A DNA stretch of 56,293 bases from Siphonobacter sp. BAB-5405 (lineage in GTDB: Bacteria; Bacteroidota; Bacteroidia; Cytophagales; Spirosomataceae): assembly GCF_002872335.1 (NCBI RefSeq), contig NZ_NJAG01000017.1:1-56293 (forward strand), in the 5' to 3' direction. A program made the translations under genes and the position numbers. Below are positions 37,067-46,381 of the stretch, in pieces (the first letter of the stretch is position 1; each line of letters opens with the position of its first letter). The notes under the pieces were generated by a model, which had not been told where the DNA came from, did no database searches, and was given only the letters and a program-made list of their open reading frames with translations.

Positions 37067-37828
37067 TTATACCAGGTAAAAAAATGTAAATACAAAGACC
37101 CAGACGAGATCCACAAAGTGCCAGTACAGACCAACTTTTTCGACCATTTCGTAATGTCCGCGACGCTCGTAAAGCCCCATGCAAACATTAAAGAATACGA
37201 TGATGTTCAAAACAACGCCAGAGGTTACGTGCGTACCGTGGAAACCCGTAATAAAGAAGAAGAAATCAGCAAAAGGTTGCGGACCATACTGGTTCACATG
37301 CAGGTTAGCTCCGAATACATCTTTCGTTACCTGTACACCATTGATTACGTCCGTTAAAGTAGTAGGCGTATCAGTACCCGTAATGAAGTGACCCCACTCC
37401 CAGGCTTGTGAGCCCAAAAAGGTGATACCACCCAAGATCGTCCACAGCATCCATTTTTCAACATCAGCTTTGTCTTTCCGGTGACCAGCTTCAACCGCTA
37501 ATACCATCGTTACTGAACTAAAAATCAAAATGAAGGTCATCAATCCTACGAAAACCAGAGGTAACTGATACCCGTGGAAGAAAGGAACCGCTTCAAATAC
37601 GCGTTCTGGAATTGGCCAGTACTGATTCGAAAAAACGAATTTGTCAATTTCTCCGTCGTATGCTGGGTGGGCATAACGCACCAGTCCATATGCAATTAAC
37701 AGGCCGGAGAAAGAAAAGGCATCTGATAAGAGGAACAACCACATCATCAGTTTACCATAGCTGGCTTTCATCGGTTCGGCACCGCCCAGCCATAGTTGTT
37801 TCGGTTCAGCAGCAGCATGTGTTGCCAT
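37067..37828 (-). CDS. Cytochrome c oxidase subunit III
   Basis: A 253-residue subunit III with seven predicted membrane segments. Conserved positions include WLFLLSDAFSFSGLLIAYG near the start, HGTHVTSGVVLN and the final YWHFVDLVWVFVFTFFYLV. It is the longer of two adjacent subunit III genes; the other lies 73 bases upstream. Confidence 0.94.
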   Translation of the reverse strand: MATHAAAEPKQLWLGGAEPMKASYGKLMMWLFLLSDAFSFSGLLIAYGLVRYAHPAYDGEIDKFVFSNQYWPIPERVFEAVPFFHGYQLPLVFVGLMTFILIFSSVTMVLAVEAGHRKDKADVEKWMLWTILGGITFLGSQAWEWGHFITGTDTPTTLTDVINGVQVTKDVFGANLHVNQYGPQPFADFFFFITGFHGTHVTSGVVLNIIVFFNVCMGLYERRGHYEMVEKVGLYWHFVDLVWVFVFTFFYLV

Positions 37829-37901
37829 GTACGCTAATTCAGTTTACAGTTAATAATTTCGTTTTTCGCTCCGTTGAGAGGCGTAATATCGTGGCTTTTT
37901 A

Positions 37902-38495
37902 CTAGCGGAAATTCAGCAAGAAGATGAAAAGGTAGAGCCACAAAGCATCTAAAAAGTGCCAGTACATCGCTGCCATTTCAATACGGTCTCTTTTTTTCGC
38001 GTGGATTTGCATTCGCCAGGCTGCCACAAAAGCAAAGATTAAAACAATCAGACCACTAATGATGTGCAGGCCGTGAATAAAAATCAATACGTCAAAAAAA
38101 GAAACAGCTGGATTACCAACCAGGAATAATTTCTGATGAACTAACTCGTAGAAACCTTCTACTTGCAGGTACAGAAATACCAAGCCGAGTGCAAAAGTAA
38201 TCGAAATCGCTGTTTTGAGTTGGCCAAATTGGTCTTTTTTTGCAGCTCGTACCGATAAATGCATAAAAAGACTACTGATCAACAGAACACCAGTACTATA
38301 CCAGAAAATCATTGGTATTTCAAACTCAAGCCAGTTCCCTTCAGCCCGGCGTACCAAATACGCACTCGTCCAGCCCGCAAAGGACATGGTGATGGCGGCA
38401 ATCGTTAGCCAGAGCATGAATTTCTTAGGATGAAAAGAAAAGGTGGGTTTGGCTTCTTCCATCAAACTTGGGGCAGATGTTATTTCAGTATTCAT
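37902..38495 (-). CDS. Cytochrome c oxidase subunit III (second copy)
   Basis: A 197-residue five-helix member of the same family, with IFIHGLHIISGLIVLIFAF and the terminal MYWHFLDALWLYLFIFLLNF. Two subunit III genes in tandem are known in Bacteroidota caa3 clusters; whether both enter one complex cannot be told from sequence. It follows ctaB after 38 bases. Confidence 0.92.
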   Translation of the reverse strand: MNTEITSAPSLMEEAKPTFSFHPKKFMLWLTIAAITMSFAGWTSAYLVRRAEGNWLEFEIPMIFWYSTGVLLISSLFMHLSVRAAKKDQFGQLKTAISITFALGLVFLYLQVEGFYELVHQKLFLVGNPAVSFFDVLIFIHGLHIISGLIVLIFAFVAAWRMQIHAKKRDRIEMAAMYWHFLDALWLYLFIFLLNFR

Positions 38496-38533
38496 GACGA
38501 TGTAAATGCTGCGATTACGTTAAAAAAGCTACG

Positions 38534-39424
38534 TTAAGCTTTATCCAGTAAAAATACGATTTGGAGAATCGGCAGATAGGTAATGGAAACGAAAAACAAA
38601 CGACGGGCGGCGGCATCACTGATTTCCCGCTTTAAATAGAACGCATGACCCAGGAAAAGAAGTCCACCAATGGTAGCGATAATCGCTGAAGTCATACCTG
38701 TAATGCCTAACTCATAGGGAATCCAGCCTAACGGTACCAGGAATAAGGTATAACCAATGATAGCCCGGGCGGTTTTTGCTCCTTTGTCTCCTTTGTAGGG
38801 TAATAACTGGATTCCCGCCTGTTTGTAATCTTCATCGATCATCCAGGCCAATGCCCAGAAATGTGGGAACTGCCAGAAAAACTGGATGGCAAATAATACG
38901 CCAGGCTCCCAACCAAACTGATTCGTAGCAGCTACCCATCCAATCATGGGAGGCAAGGCTCCGGGAATGGCTCCTACAAATACGGCAATCGGTCCTGAAC
39001 GTTTTAACGGCGTGTAAACAAACCCGTATAAGATGACCGAAAGAATGGCTACGATAGCCGAACGAAAATTGAAGAAATGGACAAACAGAAAAAGGCTGAA
39101 TACGGTCAGCAACAAACAGTAGATAGTGGCTTCGCGTACCGTCAGTCGTCCTGAAGGTAAAGGCCGATTCCGCGTACGTTTCATCAACGCATCGCTATCC
39201 TTTTCATAAATCTGATTAATGATGTTCGAAGCTGCTGTAATGAAAAATCCGGCAATTGTAATCAGAATCAGTTTCGCCCAGTCTACTTCTTTAACAGCCA
39301 GATAATAACCAAAGGCTCCGGATAAAGCAACAAAGCTACTCAGGCGATGCTTGAGTAATTCAACATATGCTTTCGCTTTTTCCTGCCAGGTAAGTTCTAA
39401 TACACTCGTTTTTACTTCAGACAT
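38534..39424 (-). CDS. ctaB: Protoheme IX farnesyltransferase (heme O synthase)
   Basis: A 296-residue UbiA-superfamily membrane enzyme that farnesylates heme B to heme O. The first Asp-rich site is in NIINQIYEKDSDALMKRT and the NRPLPSGR motif follows; the second site is WALAWMIDEDYKQAG. It overlaps the heme A synthase gene by 8 bases. Product feeds that enzyme and then subunit I. Confidence 0.95.
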   Translation of the reverse strand: MSEVKTSVLELTWQEKAKAYVELLKHRLSSFVALSGAFGYYLAVKEVDWAKLILITIAGFFITAASNIINQIYEKDSDALMKRTRNRPLPSGRLTVREATIYCLLLTVFSLFLFVHFFNFRSAIVAILSVILYGFVYTPLKRSGPIAVFVGAIPGALPPMIGWVAATNQFGWEPGVLFAIQFFWQFPHFWALAWMIDEDYKQAGIQLLPYKGDKGAKTARAIIGYTLFLVPLGWIPYELGITGMTSAIIATIGGLLFLGHAFYLKREISDAAARRLFFVSITYLPILQIVFLLDKA

Positions 39425-40430
39425 TGCTCGTTCCTAAGGCCGCTGAATAGGGATCAGTCGATGCCGCTTTAATGGTACCGAACACACGTTCGGCATTCAA
39501 CAGTAAATAAGCTACAAATTGGACGCCCAGCATGATCAATGCCAGCGTAAGGTGTACGGGTTGTAAGTAAGCCGGAATGGAGAAATACGCCATGCCGATA
39601 CCCGTCAGAATTTCAATAACTACCAAAGCCAGCATCGCTTTAGCGTATGATTTTAGCAATCCATCCTGACGAGTGTGTTGCCACAGGGCTTTAATAAACC
39701 AGCCATGAACGAAAAGCACAACCAAAGAAAAGGACCGGTGTACATAAAACCAGAGTCCGGATTGACTAGCCTGTTCAATCCATTGGCTACGATTCTCATA
39801 ACCAATCCTGAAGATGACTTCATCAATTGCTTCGCGTACCTGCGTCCCCATTAACACCTGAACTACCGAAAGAGCAATAGCCCAGCCCAGTAATCGGTTT
39901 AATAAAGGTTTATTCCGTACCTTCTCCACTTCCGTTACTCTCGAATAAGCTTTGGCTACGGCGTAAATCAGTACAAAGATAATAACAATTGCCACCAGCA
40001 TGTGTAGCGTAACCATCAGAGGTTTCAATTCCGTGGAAACAACTTTGGAGCCTAACCAGCCCTGGAAACCCATCAGTATGAACCCTACAAGCGAAAGCCA
40101 GACTAGTGAACGATCCTGTTTCCAGTATTTGAATGAAGCCAGTAAAGTGGCAAACACGAACAGTCCGGCTAGTACACCAACCAGTCGGTTCACGTATTCC
40201 GTCCAGGTTTTCACTGGATTAAATAGTACCTCTCCTTTCAGTTTGGCTCCAAAAATTTCCTGATAATTGGCAGGTAATTGTGAGATATCGGTAGGTGGTA
40301 CCCACGTTCCAAAACATCGGGGCCAGTCGGGGCAACCCATACCCGCTCCCGTACTTCGCACTACGCCACCTGCTACGACGACTAAGTAAACAACGGCAAT
40401 CGTAGCAATGCCTAATTTTCTAAAGTTCAT
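39417..40430 (-). CDS. ctaA: Heme A synthase (COX15/CtaA family)
   Basis: A 337-residue eight-helix enzyme that oxidises heme O to heme A. Heme-ligand histidines lie in VTLHMLVAIVII, FYVHRSFSLVVLFVHGW and PVHLTLALIMLG; the N-terminal VVRSTGAGMGCPDWPRC carries a conserved Cys pair. The ATG at 40430 is preferred to a TTG at 40460, because the promoter box at 40458-40465 would otherwise lie in the gene. A terminator separates it from ctaD. Confidence 0.94.
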   Translation of the reverse strand: MNFRKLGIATIAVVYLVVVAGGVVRSTGAGMGCPDWPRCFGTWVPPTDISQLPANYQEIFGAKLKGEVLFNPVKTWTEYVNRLVGVLAGLFVFATLLASFKYWKQDRSLVWLSLVGFILMGFQGWLGSKVVSTELKPLMVTLHMLVAIVIIFVLIYAVAKAYSRVTEVEKVRNKPLLNRLLGWAIALSVVQVLMGTQVREAIDEVIFRIGYENRSQWIEQASQSGLWFYVHRSFSLVVLFVHGWFIKALWQHTRQDGLLKSYAKAMLALVVIEILTGIGMAYFSIPAYLQPVHLTLALIMLGVQFVAYLLLNAERVFGTIKAASTDPYSAALGTSNV

Positions 40431-40457
40431 AGCGGCACTGTTCCTTCTACTGGGTAA

Positions 40458-40465
40458 CAAAGATA
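40458..40465 (-). promoter_or_regulatory. Probable -7 element for the ctaA-ctaB-coxIII unit
   Basis: TATCTTTG on the minus strand matches TAnnTTTG, lies 28 bases before the ctaA ATG and follows the ctaD terminator. No -33 TTG at the usual distance is visible, so the call is moderate. Confidence 0.5.
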
Positions 40466-40537
40466 CGACCGAAATTATTCCCCCGATAAAAAGATTTCAA
40501 TCCATTCTTTCACTTGAATTTCAGAAACTATCAAAAC

Positions 40538-40569
40538 AAAGAAAGGGCTCTTTGGGGAGCCCTTTCTTT
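40538..40569 (-). terminator. Intrinsic terminator after ctaD
   Basis: A perfect 13-bp stem (40538-40550 with 40557-40569) with a 6-base loop; on the minus strand TTTCTTTGTTTTG follows. It divides the respiratory cluster into act-ctaC-ctaD and ctaA-ctaB-coxIII-sco parts. Confidence 0.85.
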
Positions 40570-40594
40570 CCAATGTATTTGGTCAGCCTCAAAA

Positions 40595-42490
40595 TTAATG
40601 ACCGCCTGACTTGGCAGACACTTCTTTCTGGAAAACGTGCAACTCTTCAATAGCTTTCTCTAAAGCAATTTGCTCCGTTTCTTCCGGTAAGTTAGACTCA
40701 GGAGTCGAAGAGAAAGGTACCGTTTGAGGAATGTAATCTTCTACTGCACCTGGTTTCGAATAATCGTAGGGCCAACGGTAGACCGCAGGAATAGGTCCTT
40801 CCCAGTTTCCGTGACCTGGTACTACCGGAGCCGTCCATTCGATCGTATTTGAACGCCAGGGGTTTTGAACGGATTTCTTACCCTTGAACATTGAGTAGAA
40901 GAAGTTCCAGGCAAACAGACCCTGCGAAGCGAACGTGACGATAGCTGCAATACTGATGAACATGTTCAAATCAGCAAAAGAGTTCGTTAGATCGTACGTT
41001 GAGAACGAGTAGTAACGACGGGGGAATCCAGCAATACCGATATAGTGCATGGGGAAGAACACGCAGAATACCCCAATAAATGAAAGCCAGAAGTGAATAT
41101 AACCCAGCGTATCATTCATCATACGACCATACATTTTAGGGAACCAGTGGTAAACCCCAGCCATCAATCCAAAGAATGAGGCAGAACCCATTACTAAGTG
41201 GAAGTGAGCTACTACAAAATACGTATCGTGTAATTGGATATCCAGAGCAGCGTTACCCAGGATAATACCCGTTACCCCACCTGCGACGAAAAGCGATACC
41301 AGACCGATCGAGAACAACATAGCTGGCGTAAAGACGATATTACCTTTCCACAGCGTAGTGATGTAGTTAAAGGCTTTTACAGCAGAAGGTACCGCAATGA
41401 TCAGCGTCAGGAACATAAAGACCGAACCAAGGAACGGGTTCATACCTGATACGAACATATGGTGAGCCCATACGATAAAGGCCAGCAACGTAATACCTAA
41501 CATGGAACCAATCATGGCACGGTAACCGAAGATAGGTTTACGAGAATTCGTAGCAATAACTTCAGAAGTAATACCAAGAGCTGGTAACAATACGATGTAT
41601 ACCTCGGGGTGACCTAAGAACCAGAATAAGTGCTGGAATAAAACCGCCGATCCACCTTGTTGTGGTAAAGCTTCACCACCAATATAGATTTCGGAAATAT
41701 AGAAGCTCGTACCGAAGCTACGGTCAAAAATCAATAACAGAGCTGCCGCTAATAATACTGGGAATGAAAGCAAACCCAATACCGCTGTCAGGAAGAATGA
41801 CCAAATTGTCAAAGGAAGCTTACTAAAAGACATTCCCCGAGTCCGCAGGTTGATAATGGTCGTAATGTAATTCAAACCTCCCATCAACTGAGAAACAATG
41901 AACAACGCCATTGAAATCAACCAAAGCGTCATCCCCATACCTGAACCATTAGAAGCCGTTGGAATAGCTGATAAAGGCGGATAAATTACCCAACCACCTG
42001 CGGCAGGTCCCGTTGAAATGAACAGGGAAGCAAACATAATCAAACCGGCTACCAGGAAGAACCAGAACGAAAGCATATTCAGGAATCCGGAAGCCATGTC
42101 ACGTGCTCCAATTTGTAAGGGAATCAGGAAGTTTGAGAACGTACCGCTCAAACCTGCCGTCAGTACGAAGAATACCATGATGGTACCGTGCATCGTAACC
42201 AGAGCCAGATAGAATTCCGTTTCCAGCTTACCTTCTGCATTGATCCAGTTGCCTAAAAGCCAACGCAGTCCATCCAGTTTCAAATCAGGAAAACCTAATT
42301 GAAGACGGAACAAAATAGAAAGCAATCCACCAATGAAAGCCCAGATAATACCCGTTACCAGGTACTGCTTAGCAATCATTTTATGGTCTTCCGAGAAGAC
42401 GTACTTCTGGATGAAATTTTGCTCGTGATGCTCATGCTCGTGCTCATGAACGCCATGAACGTCGTGATGATCGTCGTGAGTCAGTGCCAT
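40595..42490 (-). CDS. ctaD: Cytochrome c oxidase subunit I
   Basis: The 631-residue catalytic subunit with 12 or more membrane helices. Heme and CuB ligands are visible: His in MHGTIMVFF, WFLGHPEVYIVLLP (CuB His and cross-linked Tyr, with the Glu of A1-type oxidases), AHHMFVSGMNP and HDTYFVVAHFHLVMG. The N-terminus carries a His/Asp/Glu-rich tail (about residues 5-24) not needed for the fold. It starts 30 bases after ctaC and ends at a terminator. Confidence 0.97.
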   Translation of the reverse strand: MALTHDDHHDVHGVHEHEHEHHEQNFIQKYVFSEDHKMIAKQYLVTGIIWAFIGGLLSILFRLQLGFPDLKLDGLRWLLGNWINAEGKLETEFYLALVTMHGTIMVFFVLTAGLSGTFSNFLIPLQIGARDMASGFLNMLSFWFFLVAGLIMFASLFISTGPAAGGWVIYPPLSAIPTASNGSGMGMTLWLISMALFIVSQLMGGLNYITTIINLRTRGMSFSKLPLTIWSFFLTAVLGLLSFPVLLAAALLLIFDRSFGTSFYISEIYIGGEALPQQGGSAVLFQHLFWFLGHPEVYIVLLPALGITSEVIATNSRKPIFGYRAMIGSMLGITLLAFIVWAHHMFVSGMNPFLGSVFMFLTLIIAVPSAVKAFNYITTLWKGNIVFTPAMLFSIGLVSLFVAGGVTGIILGNAALDIQLHDTYFVVAHFHLVMGSASFFGLMAGVYHWFPKMYGRMMNDTLGYIHFWLSFIGVFCVFFPMHYIGIAGFPRRYYSFSTYDLTNSFADLNMFISIAAIVTFASQGLFAWNFFYSMFKGKKSVQNPWRSNTIEWTAPVVPGHGNWEGPIPAVYRWPYDYSKPGAVEDYIPQTVPFSSTPESNLPEETEQIALEKAIEELHVFQKEVSAKSGGH

Positions 42491-42520
42491 ATCTTCTTTT
42501 TTAGTTTTTAAGATGCAGAA

Positions 42521-43648
42521 TTAACGTAGGGAAGCGGTAGCACCCGAAGCCGCAGCCGTACTATCAGCCGGAGCTTCACCTTCAGGGGCAGACTCACCCG
42601 CAGGAGCTTCTTCAGCTGACTCCGTATACTTCATAGCTTTCGCTTTCAACCGAGCCGGTACGCGATCCAGATAACTAGTGTTGGTAGCCAGGAATGATTT
42701 TTGGGTTTTCAACCAAGCTTTGAAATCATCTTCTTCCAATACTACTACGTTCATTTTCATAGAGAAGTGACCCTGGCCACAAATCTCCGTACAATTGAGA
42801 CGATACTCAAACTTAGGATCGTTCGTCTCGGCTTTCATCTCATCTGTAGTTTTCGTTGCCGTAAACCAGAATTTAGTAGGCATACCCGGCACAGCATCCA
42901 TTTTCACCCGTAAGTGAGGAAGGAATACGCTATGCAATACGTCACGAGCACGAATTTTCAATAATACAGGTACTCCTTTAGGGAGATACAAGGTATTACT
43001 GATTACATCATCAAATGCAGCTTCATCCGACAGATCGATACCTACTTCGTTTGTAGCATCAATCAGTTTGTAGTTGTAGCTCCCCAACTTGTTATCATCT
43101 ACGCCAGGATAGCGGGCAATCCAGTTAAATTGCTTTCCCGTTACTTCAATCACGTAAGCATCCGCAGGTGCTTCCGTAGTGATGTCACGCCATACACGCC
43201 AGCCCATGAATACCATGATAGCCATGATAATAGCCGGGATTACCGTCCAGGCTAACTCCAACCGGTGGTTAACCGGATAGAACGTTGCCCGACGTTTCGG
43301 ATCATACTGGTACTTAAAAGCGAACGCAAACAAGAGAACGCTCGTAAGGAAGAAAGCAACCGTAACGATTCCCATGAACCACCAGAACATTGTATCGATC
43401 TCTTTACCATGAGTCGACGACGGATCAGGCAGGAAGTTAGGAGTTGCTTCAATAAAAGACCATACCCCTGCAATGCTACCCACTACGAACACAATCGGCA
43501 GTAAAGCCGCATTGATTTTGTTTGCTAATCCCGGTTCATTGCTTGACGAAGTCGAAGCGAAACCTTTGGTGAATACGGACATTCGGTTGAGTACTACCAC
43601 CGTAAGCACCAACAGAACGGCCGCCAGCAAACCAACGATATAAACCAT
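42521..43648 (-). CDS. ctaC: Cytochrome c oxidase subunit II
   Basis: A 375-residue subunit with an extra N-terminal membrane segment, two more spans (about 50-70 and 90-115) and a periplasmic cupredoxin domain. The CuA site reads CTEICGQGHFSM with the upstream His in DVLHSVFLPHLRVKMDA. There is no fused cytochrome c. The C-terminus ends in an Ala/Pro/Glu-rich low-complexity tail of about 35 residues. Electrons probably arrive from ActA/ActE hemes of complex III encoded upstream. Confidence 0.95.
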   Translation of the reverse strand: MVYIVGLLAAVLLVLTVVVLNRMSVFTKGFASTSSSNEPGLANKINAALLPIVFVVGSIAGVWSFIEATPNFLPDPSSTHGKEIDTMFWWFMGIVTVAFFLTSVLLFAFAFKYQYDPKRRATFYPVNHRLELAWTVIPAIIMAIMVFMGWRVWRDITTEAPADAYVIEVTGKQFNWIARYPGVDDNKLGSYNYKLIDATNEVGIDLSDEAAFDDVISNTLYLPKGVPVLLKIRARDVLHSVFLPHLRVKMDAVPGMPTKFWFTATKTTDEMKAETNDPKFEYRLNCTEICGQGHFSMKMNVVVLEEDDFKAWLKTQKSFLATNTSYLDRVPARLKAKAMKYTESAEEAPAGESAPEGEAPADSTAAASGATASLR

Positions 43649-43717
43649 GACAATCTTTGTTTTTGATACTTTTCTATTTCAGAACACCTATCGCAAATGC
43701 AACGTTCGATCCGATTA

Positions 43718-45037
43718 CTAAATATCGTGATGAACGGCTTCTTCCAGCATGGGGTGGTTTTTCGCCACTAACGAAGCTTTTGTCAACTGAGCCGAGATCA
43801 CGTAGATAAAGGCACAGGCAAAGAATAACGTCGTACCCCATTCAATCAGTCCAAATCCTCCGTTTGCTCCTACCAGACCCGGCATCATCATTTGATAGAA
43901 ATCAAAATAGTGAGCAATGATAATGGCAAAGGATCCTACTTTCAGGAATGTGAAGTTCCGTTTTGCATCACGCGTCATGAACCACAGGAAGGGTACCAGG
44001 AAGCCCATGAACAGGTTGATGAAGAAAGGAGCTTTGTAGATACCACCGTATCCGCCGAAACGCTCTTTGTAGTAGATCGTCTCTTCTGGAAGGTTAGCAT
44101 AGTAGATCAACAGGAATTGAGCAAACCACACGTAGGTCCAGAAAATTGAGAAGGCAAACATGAATTTACCTAAATCGTGTAAATGGTTTTCGTTTACAGC
44201 GGGCAGGTAACCTTTTTCTTTCAGGAAGATTACGCTTAACGTCGTAACAGCCAGACCAGTTACGTGCCAGGAAGCAAAGTGATACCAACCGAACATAGTT
44301 GAGAACCAGTGCGTATCAATGGACATCGCCCAATCCCAGGCACAAGTAGAAGACGTTACGGCAAAAACAAGGATGAAGATCCGGGATAGATACTTCATTT
44401 TATACCACCATTCCGTACCTCCAATAGCATCTTCCTGTTTTGAAAGATTACGCAGGTATACCCACAATCCATACCATGAACCTAAATAAAGAACGGTACG
44501 GATTAAGAAGAAAGCATTATTCAAATACCAGCTTTTACCGGCAATGATTGCATCATAATGTTCGCTTTCAGGATCCATGATTCCTTCGTGACGCCAGTGG
44601 AAAATCTCATGTCCAAAGGCAACATAAAGAACCAGCATGATCGCTCCCGAAAAGGGAATGAAAGCCGGGAAAGCTTCAGGAATACGTTTGATGATCGAAG
44701 ACCATCCAGCCCACGACAGGTACTGGATAGCCACAAAAAACATACCGATAACTGAAATACCAGTAAAGAATTCTGCATTCATCCAGAGGTTGCCTACTAC
44801 ACGTTTACCCCAGGCGGGCAAGCCGTGATGAGCTTCGTGTCCATGAGCGGCGTGTTCTGCGTGCTCATGTACGTGATTAAGTCCAATTCCCCAACCTTTT
44901 GCTACTAAAAACGCACCAATCAAAAGAGTAGCCAGACCTGCCAGCATACCGATAATCAGCTTACGCTTTGAAGAGGAGGTAAAGTCATACCATTCTTCCA
45001 TCTCCGCTGGATCAAAATGGTGATTGTGCTCTGCCAT
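43718..45037 (-). CDS. actF: Alternative complex III subunit ActF (NrfD-like quinol subunit)
   Basis: A 439-residue polytopic membrane protein with about ten helices, one of the two NrfD-related subunits of alternative complex III. Recognisable stretches are KRVVGNLWMNAEFFTG, DWAMSIDTHWFSTMFGWY and WFAQFLLIYYANLPEETIYY. A His-rich loop (HVHEHAEHAAHGHEAHHG) follows the first helix. The ATG at 45037 is preferred over a TTG at 45079. A heptad-repeat spacer lies in front of it. Confidence 0.92.
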   Translation of the reverse strand: MAEHNHHFDPAEMEEWYDFTSSSKRKLIIGMLAGLATLLIGAFLVAKGWGIGLNHVHEHAEHAAHGHEAHHGLPAWGKRVVGNLWMNAEFFTGISVIGMFFVAIQYLSWAGWSSIIKRIPEAFPAFIPFSGAIMLVLYVAFGHEIFHWRHEGIMDPESEHYDAIIAGKSWYLNNAFFLIRTVLYLGSWYGLWVYLRNLSKQEDAIGGTEWWYKMKYLSRIFILVFAVTSSTCAWDWAMSIDTHWFSTMFGWYHFASWHVTGLAVTTLSVIFLKEKGYLPAVNENHLHDLGKFMFAFSIFWTYVWFAQFLLIYYANLPEETIYYKERFGGYGGIYKAPFFINLFMGFLVPFLWFMTRDAKRNFTFLKVGSFAIIIAHYFDFYQMMMPGLVGANGGFGLIEWGTTLFFACAFIYVISAQLTKASLVAKNHPMLEEAVHHDI

Positions 45038-45044
45038 TATACTT

Positions 45045-45107
45045 TCGTTATTCGTTATCAGTTGTTCGCTAATCGTCAATAAACCATTAACGATTCCCAG
45101 TTAACTC
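45045..45107 (-). repeat. Heptad-periodic spacer between actE and actF
   Basis: Nine consecutive 7-base units fill the gap, beginning TCGTTAT TCGTTAT on the plus strand and drifting to TTAACGA and TTAACTC. The two ends are partly complementary. Same class of spacer as at 29925-30007 and 30224-30296. Confidence 0.5.
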
Positions 45108-45116
45108 TTTAATAGA

Positions 45117-45743
45117 TTAGGGTTGTTGCTGAAGTTTGTGCACGTACTGAACGATTTTCCAGCGATCTTCAGGTGATACCTGCGAACCATGAGGCCACAT
45201 CCGGCCTTTTCCGTAGGTAATGACGTGATAGATATGTCCGTCGTTCAGATCTTTCAGGGCGTCGCTTGAATACACGGGTACCCCGCCGTATTTTTTTCCT
45301 ACAATACCATCGCCTTTACCCGTACCACCGTGGCAGTGCAGACAATAACGACCGTAGAGCAACTCGCCCTGCTTCAATGATTTGTCAGTAGTAGGAATCG
45401 GGTTCGAAAGAACTGCTTCTGACATGGCAATACTATCAGCCGGAACGTTCCGTGCGATCAGATCCATCCGTTCCAAAGCCGACACCGTCGTATCGCCGAG
45501 CGTCGTCGTATAGCTTTGCTGAGGAATAGTGCCTTTTACGGGTACCCGCATGTTCAGGTTACCTTTTCCCGTTGCACTATTGATGGGGTTCGCATCAATC
45601 TGTGACAGGGGTTCGTAGCCTACGGGATAGTACATGTTAGGAGCAAATTCCCAGGCCTGGTGTTGAGGATCACGTTTCAGGGACGCCAGCAGAACCACCA
45701 CAAGGGAAGCTGCAATCCACACAAACGGTAGGTATTTTTTCAT
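45117..45743 (-). CDS. actE: Alternative complex III subunit ActE (monoheme cytochrome c)
   Basis: A 208-residue membrane-anchored cytochrome c. An N-terminal hydrophobic segment (about 5-22) is followed by a linker with the conserved NMYYPVGYEPLSQ and a class I cytochrome domain with CLHCH near residue 134 and a Met ligand in GRMWPHG. It probably passes electrons from the ActA hemes to the oxidase. Confidence 0.92.
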   Translation of the reverse strand: MKKYLPFVWIAASLVVVLLASLKRDPQHQAWEFAPNMYYPVGYEPLSQIDANPINSATGKGNLNMRVPVKGTIPQQSYTTTLGDTTVSALERMDLIARNVPADSIAMSEAVLSNPIPTTDKSLKQGELLYGRYCLHCHGGTGKGDGIVGKKYGGVPVYSSDALKDLNDGHIYHVITYGKGRMWPHGSQVSPEDRWKIVQYVHKLQQQP

Positions 45744-45810
45744 TGTCCAATCAAGTTGATATTAACGCTCGATAGAATGGCACCTGCAAACAGGTACCCT
45801 ATCCTTTCAC

Positions 45811-46350
45811 TTAGTCTTCTTCCTCAACGATTTCTTTTACGTTGATTTCAATGGCACCGGTTTCCCGAAGAGCCTTCTCAATCTCAGCTTCTGATTTCTG
45901 GTTGGAAGCCGTATCAATCGCCATTACGAACTTATCGTCAGTACTACGCAAATCGAAAATTACCGCCTTGTTACCCCACCACAATCCATTGGTAATGAAG
46001 AAGGTAAATACCATACCAAAGGCCGTAAACAATACCGTAAACTCAAACATGGGTGGAATAAAATCCGGCAAAGCATAATAATCTTTACCCCCAATGTTCA
46101 TAGGCCAATCTAAACGCATGGTATACAGCGTAAAGACAAACATCGTTATCAAACCCAGCGTACCGAACATGAATGCAACCATCGGAATCCGGGTCCGTGG
46201 GTGACCAATCGCCTTGTCCAGACCGTGTACAGGGAACGGAGTATAGACGTCATGAATCTTGATGCCGCTGGCCCGTACCGTTTTCACGGCGGCCATCACC
46301 TCGTCATCATCATCGTACACTCCTACTAAAAATCTCTTGTTGGTATCCAT
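45811..46350 (-). CDS. actD: Alternative complex III subunit ActD (DUF3341)
   Basis: A 179-residue protein with an N-terminal soluble alpha/beta part (FLVGVYDDDDEVMAAVKTV), two membrane helices at about 58-78 and 98-120 and a C-terminal soluble segment, the DUF3341 layout. It has no cofactor motif and acts as a structural subunit beside ActC and ActF. Confidence 0.92.
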   Translation of the reverse strand: MDTNKRFLVGVYDDDDEVMAAVKTVRASGIKIHDVYTPFPVHGLDKAIGHPRTRIPMVAFMFGTLGLITMFVFTLYTMRLDWPMNIGGKDYYALPDFIPPMFEFTVLFTAFGMVFTFFITNGLWWGNKAVIFDLRSTDDKFVMAIDTASNQKSEAEIEKALRETGAIEINVKEIVEEED

Positions 46351-46381
46351 GAGGATTGAATGCTTTTTCCTTGAATTAAGC

